Under the pieces are notes generated by a model. It ran no database searches and was not told the DNA's origin. It saw nothing but the letters and a program-made list of their open reading frames with translations. Both the position numbers and the translations under genes were made by a program. A DNA stretch of 64,000 nt from Brachyhypopomus gauderio. Taxonomy: Eukaryota > Chordata > Actinopteri > Gymnotiformes > Hypopomidae. The DNA is taken from the NCBI RefSeq assembly GCF_052324685.1, contig NC_135211.1:12588913-12652912 (forward strand), written 5' to 3'. Positions 13,075-24,900 of the stretch are shown here, piece after piece; the stretch's first letter is position 1, and each line of letters starts with the position of its first letter.

Positions 13075-16000
13075 ATGTCGGAGCTATTTATGGAGTGTGA
13101 AGAAGAGGAGCTGGAGCCATGGCAAAGGGCAATACCAGAAATCAGTTTGATTGACGATGACGACGATGATGAACCCATATTTGTGGGAGAAATATGCAGC
13201 TCTAAGCCCATACCAAACAGCAGACCCAGTATGGATACTGCCATTGGAAAACATATTATATAAGAATAATAATGTGATTGAACTAAATATCAGATTAAAT
13301 TTCTCTCCGTATATGTGTTTTATGTATTTCTTGTTTGTTTTAATGGCGCGATGATGCCATTTGGATAGTTTAACAAAACATCTTAAACATCTATACAGCC
13401 TAGTGTTTCCATCACGCAGCTCATTTTCATCTTGGTTCAGGTGCCGGCAGCCAGCGTAATCAGCCGAGTGCCACGTACCAGCGGGGTCCTTCGCTGACCT
13501 CCCCACAGAAGAGTGGCCAGCCACTGGTGAACTCTGCCAAACAGCCTGCGGCCCCTCAGGTGGCGGTCAGGGCCCCAGCACACTCAGCGGGTGGCTCCGT
13601 CCTCATACCCGTCAGCTCCCCTTCGGCACCCGTGCAGGCGGCACATAGGACGATAAACCCCATCTCCCCTCAGCCAATCATCATCAACAACCAGGTGCCA
13701 ACCCATTGGGTCTCCCATGTGTGTCCCTCAGTATTTAGGTTTCATTTTGTTTTTACATTTTAGCTGATGACCATTTGTTTTTGAAGATAATTAAATACAA
13801 TATAATATAATTTTGATTTTGAACACTTTAATTTTCTTGTGTTTCAAGGACATCGTAGCCCACAGTAGAATTTCCTTGTTAACCTTGATTGTTGACCACC
13901 ATTAATAACATTTTGAGCTTTAGTCAAGTGTTGGGTCTTTGGCCTGTCCTGATGTTCTCATGACATACTGCTAATGGAAATACCATCGGATTTGATATGT
14001 TAGAGACCTGAACACGTTCAAGTGTTTCTTCATCATGAAGTAAGCCGTGTTCCTGTCAGAGCAGTTGAGAGAAGGAAAGATAGATATTTATTTATTTATG
14101 GGACACATCTGTCATCTGCTATTAAAGTTAAAGCAAAAAGATACGGCTTGTATCTGTTTACATGTAGAGAATCATCCCTCGTTTCAGAGGCGTGTACCCT
14201 CTAAAAAGTATTAAAATGTTGCCATTTTGATTTAGGCTTATTTGTCACAATTACTGTTGCATTCATTTATCCAAATGCTTGCCAAGTCCAAAGTGTTTAT
14301 AAAAGTGGAAGCCATTCACATTTTTAACTGGTGCTTGTAACTGTTGTTTCATAACCAGTACACCAGCAAAGGAAAAAATGCATGATTTCATTTTTTTTTT
14401 GGCATTCTTGTGTTCAGCTTTTTAACAGTAGCATGGTAGACTAGTCCATAAATCTGGCACACTCAGGATATCTTTGAGATTTCAAAGCATCATCTGTAAG
14501 CATAATGAGCAGTTGGGCTATAGAGGTTTGACTTAATCTGAAATGCAGTATGCACTAGATTTCAGTGTAGTGCATTCTTTCAGTAGGCGACTGGGCAGTA
14601 TGCATACAACCTTGGACATACAACATCCGACATTTTACCTGTGTCAAATGACGTCGGACGATCATAGTTAAATGCTCCAGTTGTCATGTCATGGTTCTTC
14701 TCTGGTGGGAACGGCAGTTACGTCACATAGAACGAGTCCTTCATGACCTGTGTCCTGTGTGTGTGTTTTCAGGGTTATATAGTGGCATCTCCACAGAATC
14801 TCCACAACAACTCGGCGTTCATCACCTCTCTTGGCTCCCAGTATCCACCAGGCACATCCTTCACTGTCCTCCCAGGTACGCCATGTTTCACGATTCAAAG
14901 TGACACGGCGATGTTGCTTTAGAGGATAAATTAGAAAAAAAAAAAGATAGAACAGCCATCACATTTGCATACAACTGCATTTCAACCATGCAAACAATAT
15001 ACACAGTACTGCCAAAAGTGCTCACCCATCCAAATAATTGGAATCAGGTGTTCCAATCACTTCCATGGCCACAGGTGTATAAAACCGAGCACCTACGCAT
15101 GCAGACTGCTTCTACAAACATTTGTCAAACAATGGTTCACTCTCAATAGCTCGGTGAATTCCATTGTGGTTCTATGATGGCCATCTGTGCAACAACTCCA
15201 GTCGTTAAATTTCACTCTCTACTAAATATTCCGTAGTCCGCTGTCAGTGGTATTATAACATAGTGGAAACGATTGGGAACGACATCAAGTCGTTTGACGT
15301 AAAACGAGAGGGCGGGGTCAGCGGATACAGAGGCGCATAGTGAACTGTGGTCGGCAACTCTCTTCAGAGTCTGTCGATGCAGTGCTCCAAACGTCTTGCG
15401 GCCTTCGCATTAGCTCAAGAACCGAGTAGATCTTAGAATGTGTACGATGGGTTTCCATGGCTGAGCAGCTGTATCCAAGCCTTACATCACCAAGCGCAAT
15501 GCAAAGTGTCGGATACAGTGGTGTAAAGCACACCGCCACTGGACTGTAGAGCGGAGATAATCTAGGGGAGATTATGGTGTGGGGTCGTTTAGTTTGGTGG
15601 AGGGGGGATTATGGTGCAGGATTGTTTAGTTTGGTGGAGGAGGGGGATTATGGTGCAGGATTGTTTAGTTTGGTGGAGGGGGGATTATGGTGCAGGATTG
15701 TTTAGTTTGGTGGAGGGGGGATTATGGTGCAGGATTGTTTAGTTTGGTGGAGGGGGGATTATGGTGCAGGATTGTTTAGTTTGGTGGAGGAGGGGGATTA
15801 TGGTGCAGGATTGTTTAGTTTGGTGGAGGGGGGATTATGGTGTGGGGTTGTTTAGTTTGGTGGAGGGGGGATTATGGTGTGGGGTCGTTTAGTTTGGTGG
15901 AGGGGGGATTATGGTGTGGGGTTGTTTAGTTTGGTGGAGGGGGGATTATGGTGCAGGATTGTTTAGTTTGGTGGAGGGGGGATTATGGTGCAGGATTGTT

Positions 16001-19000
16001 TAGTTTGGTGGAGGGGGGATTATGGTGCAGGATTGTTTAGTTTGGTGGAGGGGGGATTATGGTGTGGGGTTGTTTAGTTTGGTGGAGGGGGGATTATGGT
16101 GCAGGATTGTTTAGTTTGGTGGAGGGGGGATTATGGTGTGGGGTTGTTTAGTTTGGTGGAGGGGGGATTATGGTGCAGGATTGTTTAGTTTGGTGGAGGG
16201 GGGATTATGGTGTGGGGTTGTTTAGTTTGGTGGAGGGGGGATTATGGTGCAGGATTGTTTAGTTTGGTGGAGGGGGGATTATGGTGTGGGGTTGTTTAGT
16301 TTGGTGGAGGGGGGATTATGGTGCAGGATTGTTTAGTTTGGTGGAGGGGGGATTATGGTGTGGGGTCGTTTAGTTTGGTGGAGGGGGGATTATGGTGTGG
16401 GGTTGTTTTTCAGGAGTTGGGCTCGGCCCCTTGGTTCCAGTGAGAGGAACTCTTAATACTTTAGCATACTAAGATATTTTGGACAGTTTCATGTTTCAAC
16501 CTTGTGGGAACAGTTTGGAGATGGCACCTTCCTATTCCAACACGACTGTGCACCAGTGCACAAAGCAAGGTCCATAGAACTTGACTGGTTGAGTCCTGGC
16601 CTCAACCCAACAGAACACCTTTGGTATTAATTAGAGTGGAGACTGTGAGCCAGGCCTTCTCATCCAACTTCAGTGTCTGACCTCACAAATGTGCTTCAGG
16701 AAGAATGCACAAAAAATCCCATAAACACTCCTAAACCTTGTGGAGAGAAAAGCTGAAGCTGTTATCGTCGCAAAGGGTGGGCCGACATCATATTAAACCC
16801 TATGGATTAAGAATGGAATCTCGAGTTCATCTAAGGGCAAAGGCACACGAGTGAATATTTTTGACAATATACTATATGTGGCTGAAGAAAATGAAGTAGT
16901 GGATCCTGTCGCTGTTCTAAAAAAAAAAACTTGGTCTTTTTTTTCTTTTCTTTACTCCTTGTTAAAATAGCAGCAGCAGTTTCATAATGAGTGAACCAGT
17001 AGAAATGATCAAAAAGTACTTTAAATAAATATCTCAAAGCTTCACTAGCAGATGAAGAGATTTTTTTCTCATTTGAAGTTCTCTTTTTTTTCTTTCTTAA
17101 TATATCTAAAGAGATAAGATTTTTTTTTACATGGAAATGACATTCCGTCTTAAAGCTTAAAGTCCTGTTTACTTTAAGAGGAGCCGAAGGCCGAGGACAC
17201 AAACCTCACGTCTTATTCTCTTAGTTAAGTTACAGTATTTTGTGGGCCGTATCTTTCCTCCCCCCATAATGTAGCCCCTCCCACTGCCCCTCCCACTCTG
17301 CACACAGTCAGGCTGGCCGTGCTTATGCAGAGCAGGGGGAATGCTCCCTGGTGTAATTTGACAAGTGAGTCGCATGTGTTCAGTTCTTCATTATCTGCAC
17401 ATGAGATCTGCATCCATCTGTTGAAAGAAAGCCCTGGCCCGTGATTGGAGGAAATGGACCGTGGCGTTCTGAAATATAAGGGAACACGAGCTTGGGCCCA
17501 GACTTTTCCTGTTGTTCGGTCATACTCTTGAGACCGGAGTGTCAGAGTGACAGTCTAACTGTGAAGCAAGTGGCTCTGTTAAACAAATGTTTAAATTTGT
17601 ATGGTGGTTTTTTTTTGTTGTTTTTTATTGCTATTATTGAGTATTTGAAGGCAGTGTGTAATGCAAAGTTTCCCTACTCTGGTCCTGAAAACTTTGCCGG
17701 CCTGCAGAGTGTAGCGGCAGCACTAATCCACCACACACGATCCATTTGGTCAAGACCTTCAGTAGCATTTGAATATTGGAGCCACATGTGGCTCTTGGAA
17801 GACTAGGGTTAGGTAGCCCTGGTTTGAAGCCTAACTAACGGCATCCTGTCTCTCTGTCCATCATAACCCATGCTGAACAGCCGGTCAGCAGATGGGGCAG
17901 CAGGTCAGCGCCCAACCCAAGCCGTCGCCCGGCGTCATCCACAGGCCCCAGGTGCAGCTGATCCAGAACAACGTGGTGACCCTGTCCAACGTGCAGGGCC
18001 CAGCAGACATCTCAGCCCAGCACCGATCCGGTCCCGTCCCCCAGGGTATCCAGCACAGCCATCAGAGCAAGCACGCCGTGGGCCCCTCCAAACAGATGAC
18101 TCCCACCCTGCAGGCTGTGAACAACCGGGGTGTGTATGTGTGTGTGTGTGTGTGTGTGCGCACATGCGTATGTGTGCCAGAGCACTTGTGTGTATGATAA
18201 ATTTATGAACATGATTTGTGGTAAAGGTAGCCATTCTGATTCATTACGTCCTGGCCACACAGATAACGGCAAAATGAAACGCACGGCTTTGCCCGACTCG
18301 AACAACGGCACCAACAAAAGAACCAGAATCGACACAGGTAGCCTCCACGTTCAGCCAGTATGTAGTGATCTCTGGACTGTGCAGGGTGCTGTCGGTCCAA
18401 TACTTTCACAAAGAGATCTTGGCTTTTTCGCTCCAGAGAACGAGACGCCCCTGAGTCGGAGGTGCCCGAAATGTCACGTTCATTTCAACTTGATGGATCC
18501 GTTAAAAAGCCACATGAGGGTAAGCTTGCCGCACTCGGCCCACGCGTTTCGTAACTCGCTATTTACCGTCCGACGCGCTGTGCGGAGCGCGTTTCTCTCA
18601 CCTCTGACCTTTGTTCCGTCTTCCAACTCCCGTCCCAGTCCTGCTGTCCTTATTTGCTGGAGACCATCTTCCCGTCGACCTCGAAGCCGGACCGTGCCGG
18701 GGCGGCGGCGGTACCGTCGTCACCGGCGCGCGTGTACGACGTGGAGCGAGGCAAGCTCATCATGCTCGTGTCCGACTTCTACTACGGCAAGTGTGAGGGG
18801 GACACGTCGGCCGGCCGGGAGCAGAAGTCCAACGCTACCTTCAAGTGCAACAGCTGTCTGAAAACGCTAAAGAACAACATCAGGTACCACGTGTCCCGCG
18901 TCCCACGTGCAGGATAGCATATTTTTGCAATGTTGTTAGTCACAGAACGTGAATTCATTACAGTCACGAGGTGATTCTAAATCTTGGGCCTGGAGGGGAA

Positions 19001-21217
19001 TGTGTAGTGTAGCACAGAGTCCGTAGTAGAGCGGGTCTGTGGTTCTGTATGAGGTCTGGCAGTGTGTACTTTATCTACTCTTGAATGGAGAGCCTTTAGC
19101 ATCAGGAGATCGATCTCACGGGGAGCGAACAACACAGACAGTGGAGAGGAGAAGGTGAAGAAACAGAGACAGTGACTGAGAGGAAGAGGGGGAATTCAGC
19201 CTCTCTGAACACCCCCCCCCCCCCAACTCTAGATGGATGGCATTATCACCCCTCTGGCTCCAAGACACCCCCCCCCCCCCCCCCACGCACCCAAACACGG
19301 TCCTGGGATGAAAAATGGCGGGTGGTTTGGCTGGTGCAAGACGTGTTGGTGTGATTAAATGACTCCGCTCTGGCTCGGCGTGAGAAAAGCCTCGCTAAGC
19401 TCATTTTAATGGGGAGACGCGTTTGCGGAGCGCCCCGAGATCTGGCAACCGGGGTCATGGCTCGCCCAGCTAACAATCCCTATTAGGGGAGCTGAAGCAG
19501 CAGAACTATGGAGCCTGAAAAATAGGGCAGGATGGGGGGGGGGCAGGAGCGGTCCGTCATTAACAGAACCAAAAAAAACACCCTTGGCATAATTGCAGGC
19601 ATTATAATGGCTATTATGCATGCTTAGAAAGTGAAGTGAAGGAGAATGATTGGTAATTTATCTTGGGAAAACCTTTGGGAGCCTGCGATGCTGCTTTGAC
19701 ACACATTGAGGCCATGAGGTGTTTTATTTATTTACACCCCCCCCCCCCCTTCCAATCTCACGTATATTGGAGTTTGTATATTTGGTTGGTTATGTTTAAC
19801 AGTGTGTGACCTTTATTCCCAGATGTGTGTGGAGGTTAGCTGGCTCCTGCAGTTTGTTCTATTTGTGGTTCATTTGTTCTGGTGGACAAGTTTGATTTAT
19901 TGAGGATTAGGGCCCGTGTCTTAATGTGTCTAAACGGCCTGTTGTCTTACCCATAAAATGTGACCCGTTTTGTGAAATAGGACATGCTTGGATTGAACGT
20001 GTGAATGTGTAGTTTCCGAGGGCGTTGTGTGTCTATTTTGAGTGAGTCTTGGGGTTGGGGGGGGGGGGTGTTTTGAAAGATCAGCTGCTTTTGTAGTGGT
20101 TTACCTGCGTGAATGACACTCATCTGCATAACACACACACTTCCGCTCACATCAAAGCTTCTCCTGTCTGGGTGAGCGGGGTGCCACTCCTGCACTCTGC
20201 TCCTGCACTCTGCTCCTGCACTCTGCTCCTGCAGGTGCCGCTCTTGCACTCTCCTGTCGCTCCTGGCCCCCGCGCACACCACACACACATGTGGACGCTG
20301 GCGTCTACCTCACGTTAATGTGGAAGCCTCCAGGTGTCCCTGGTGGTGTCACTCTTCTGGGACTTCTCGGTCTGTCCCCTCCTCCTGAACCGTTCGCTGT
20401 GCTCATCCATCTCTGGCTCTTGGTCTTGCACTTTTGCTGCTTTTTCCTGCTTTCTCTGTGTCACTATTTTTGACTCACTCCTCATGGCCTTCCCTGTCTT
20501 CTCTCTGTCTCTCTCCCTCTGTCTCTCTCTCTTCTGTTTCTGTGTAGTTCATTTAAGACAGCTTTATTGGCATTATTGTATGTAGTACAGTGTTTACAAA
20601 GCATGGGAAATGCCATTTAAAAATATCTCATATATTAATATATATTTTAAAGGTTTAGTAATAGTAACATAGTAATAAACGCTTGTAAAAAAAAAACTAT
20701 TAGTACTACTGCCACTGCTACTAATGTTTATACCAATCATCGTAACAGTAATGATAGTTATAATAATAGTAGTAGTAGGTACGCATCAGTAACAGTATTA
20801 ATGGCGTATAGCAGGCCATTAAGTCTCTCTGCGCCTGCTCTCTCGCAGGTTCATGAATCACATGAAGCATCACTTGGAGTTGGAGAAGCAGAACAGTGAG
20901 AGCTGGGAGAGTCACACCACGTGTCAGCACTGCTACCGCCAGTACTCCACACCCTTCCAGCTGCAGTGTCACATCGAGAGCGCACACAGCCCCTACGAGT
21001 CCACCAGTACGCCAGCCCGCCCCCCCACACCTCCACAACTCACTGCCGTATTTCTATAACGTCTCCTAGCCGGTTAGACGCCCCCCTCCGGCTCCGTATT
21101 TACCAATATACAGCTTGCAATTAGGCAATTAGGTGCCTAGAAAACTGTCCAAGGCATTTATCCTTGACCTGAGACTGCTGCCAGATGGGATGGGGGTAAT
21201 ATGATATGGTTTTTTCA

Positions 21218-21292
<75 letters not shown>

Positions 21293-21952
21293 ACCTCTGT
21301 TTTCCTCTTTTGTCTTCCAGCTAATTGTAAGATCTGTGAGTTGGCCTTTGAGACGGAGCAAGTCCTCCTGGAGCACATGAAGGACAATCACAAACCCGGA
21401 GAGATGCCGTACGGTTGCCAGGTAATGCCCACTGCCCCCCTCTCTTTGTCTCATGTCCCATTACAGCCTGGTCCCTTAACTCCCCCCCCAACCCCCCAAC
21501 CCCCGTATCACTTCTCCTCTCTCTGCACAGGTGTGCAACTACAGGTCATCATTCTTCTCTGACGTGGAGAACCATTTCCGCTCGGTCCACGAGAACACTA
21601 AAGACCTCCTGTGTCCCTTCTGCCTTAAAGTCCTCCGCAGTGCACACATGTACATGCAACACTACATGAAACACCAGGTGAGGCCCTCCTGCCAGTCTGA
21701 AGGGTGATTGAACACCAGCAACATGGCAGCGTTGCTAATGACTAGTTTTGGCAATTTATGCGAAGCTTTTATTCACTTATTCATTTATTCACTCATACAT
21801 TTAACAAGCATTTTCCACTTATCCAGATTTATTGAGGTGCGTTTATTGTTCGCGTTCTGCCGTGTTGCGGTTACGTGCATGTACGTCGGAGGGTGAGTCA
21901 TGAGAGGGCTCAGAACGTGAAGAGCCCTCATCTGTCAGTCTGCCTCTGTACT

Positions 21953-21987
<35 letters not shown>

Positions 21988-24900
21988 GAGAGGCTACGCG
22001 GCTGAAGTCAGCAGAACGAGAAAGCCGCTTGCGAGTTGCCCCGTTCGCGCTCGCACACTCACGCAGCTTGGATTGATTTGGCTGTCTTGTCGAACACCTT
22101 GGTGTAATACATAACGGTCCGACAGCGTAGGCTGACTCTCACCGGCCTTAAGGGGCTCTCCCTGGCAACAGGAAACCAGACCAACCAGGGACCATTTCAG
22201 CTAGTTCTCAAATCTGGCTGGAGACAAAAATAACGGTGACTGTGGTAATCTGGGTCAGAGAGATAATCTACAGGTTAAACTAACTAGCATCTGTATGATT
22301 AAGATGAACGACGCTGACTCGGATTTTACATGTAAAAATGTATGTGTATGTGTATTTGTGTATTTATATGTGTTGTTTATATGTTTATGCAGAAAAAGGG
22401 AATTCAGCGCTGTGGAAAGTGTCGATTGAATTTTCTCACCTACAAGGAGAAGGTGGAACACAAGACACTATACCATAGAACTTATAAGAAACCAAGAAGC
22501 CTCGAAGGTCTGCCTCCAGGAACCAAGGTATGACTCCGCCCACTTCCGCTTTTAGTACCCAACATTTGGAAAAATTGAGCACTGAATTCTCTAAACATAC
22601 TTTGTTTTTAATAAGAGAAATTACCAGGATTGTGGTTGATTACTAAGCTGAGCTCTTCGCGAAACACTTCTGTGTGGAACAATGAGTTTACACAGGTTTC
22701 TCTTTGCCCCAGATAGTCAGCCAAGACACATTTGGTCATCATTCACCTCACACAGTACTGTGGATATGAGCTTCCATTGCTTGATAGAGTCTTGTAGCTT
22801 CAGTATAAAACTAAAGGAAAATTTGGATACCAAACATAGACTACCTAGTTAAATTTATCTAGAAGCTAGTAAAAAAATATATATATATAGCTTCTTGAAA
22901 ATAACTCAAAACAACATAAAAGCCTTTGTCTTATTGTCTTGTTGGGATGGGATCCAAACTAATGGAAAAATATGTATGGGGTATTATCATGCACTTTGAG
23001 TTAATAACGTTTGTAGTTGTCTGGATTTGCGTGATGGTGACGATGTCGTCACTAAGTCTCTTCATGTTCACTGCGGGATTTTTATTTGTTTTTCTCCTCC
23101 AGGTGACGATTCGCGCTTCACTCACAGGAGGATCTGCCATGTCTCCCAACACCGCTAGCAAGTCGTTTGTCAACCTTGTGCCCACGAGTCCTGAGACAAC
23201 CCGACCAGTGGCTCACAAGTCCAGCTCCAGCATGGGGAGGGCAAAAGCCAACCAGGCCAACAGGAGCCGCAACTCCGCCCACAACAGTGAGCTCAAAGGC
23301 TTGAAGTGAGTCCCTGTTTGTCTTATTGACGCAGCTGCTTATTTTACAGATTTCAGATTTTTTCTTTAGGAGTATTTTTACATGTGCGTGCCACGTTTCA
23401 TCTTGTTCCCCTCACAGGCTTTCTGGAGTACACAAATGTACCGAGTGTCTACAGGAAGTCACTGACCCTTACGTTCATTATCCCCTGGCGCTGAAATGTT
23501 CTGTATGCAAGTATCGGACAAGCTGTCAGAAATCTTTTGGGCAGCACATGGTGAGGTAAAGACGGGTCACGTATGAACTTGTGAGCACAGTTCCAAGTGT
23601 GAAGGTTTAAAAAATATATATATTTTTGAATAAAAATTTATCAGAACAGAAATGGTTCCGGCAAACGCCAGCATGTCCCAATGCTTGTCTGTCTGTAAAC
23701 CCATGAAGGTTCCATAGCAGCTCCTCCAAACTGAGATTGAACAAGGTGAAGAAACCTCTACGTGGCGTGAGGTGGGTATTCGGGCCTCATCCCTCCCAGT
23801 GTCAACTTCCACATTGCATAATCAATTAAATATCATGTTAAATAGAAAAATAAATGTAAATATCAAAGCTCTTTTCACCCTCTTTTGATTTCACGTCTTG
23901 ATTATGGTGTGTCATGTCTGTGTCTGATATGATGTGATCTTGGGGTTATAGGAGTCTGACTCTCGTTTGTCTAAACTGCGACTTCCTGGCCGGCGCCTCC
24001 GATGCCGACCGCATGTGTGAGCACCTCCTCAGCAGGCCCAACCACACCTGCCAGATCATTTTGGAGACAGGTACCCAACACGCTGCTCCACTGAGCCCTC
24101 TCCACGCCGTACCTTCAGCTTTTCTGTCACAGCCACACCCATGTTTCTCTCTCTTTCCACCCGCAGATTCAGAGGCATCGATGGATAGGTAAGCCATTTT
24201 GATGATCGCTCGCTTTGCCATGACGGGGCCGTTACGTGCTGAACGTGACTACTTGCACTGTGCTGCCTTTCTGAAGAACATTAAGTGGACCGTGTAGGGC
24301 TGTGAGGACGCAGAGAGTCTCGGAGAGCAAAGAGCACTCACCAAGTTTCTGACCTTTTTGCCTGCCTTGATTTATTTATTGCAAATTTGTTGCACCTTAT
24401 TGTCGCTTTTTGTTTTGCAAGGCGATGGTTGTTCTTTTGAGGATTGCCTGTTCCATGTTCAGACTCTCCCTGGAACTGCATGATGTATTGGGTGGCAATG
24501 ACACCAGCAGTTTGGTGCTTTTGTTAAATGTGGAGGGCAGAGATGTAAAGGGAAGAGGGTAAAAATAGACGGGGTGCCTCACCTTCAACTCATCTAGACA
24601 AATCACTTTTTTGTGATGAAATACACGAGTAAATTCCAACTCTCTGACCCACGAAATGTTATAAAATATCATTCATTGTGAGAAATCGTTGCTAATTTCA
24701 TTAGTCTAATTTGTGTGCACATTAAGTCACTGTAAATTAGGGCTGTAGTTCTGGCCTTAATTAAAGCAGGGAAACACACTGTAATTAATGTGCACCAGAG
24801 AGAGAAAGAGAGGTCTTCAAGAGTCACGGTAAAGTATTACAAGAGAGGGTGTAAGAAAACATACACTACTTCTGTTCTGATTGGTTCAAAGTTCCCCAAG

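Larger units (their letters stand above)
18437..24070 (+). other. znf280d: znf280d zinc-finger block (exons 6-15)
   Basis: These exons hold the cysteine/histidine modules of the protein (about residues 279-742). In order one sees [18 protein letters not shown], a [19 protein letters not shown] linker, [115 protein letters not shown], then after a Ser/Asn-rich spacer [30 protein letters not shown] and [18 protein letters not shown]. Several fingers are split by introns, as is usual for this family. Spacing is often irregular, so some modules may not be canonical DNA-binding fingers. Confidence 0.88.

Noticed and set aside
15570..16409. Could the regular repeat be a CRISPR array?
   Set aside because: Units are contiguous with no unique spacers, sit inside a vertebrate intron, and derive from transposase sequence.
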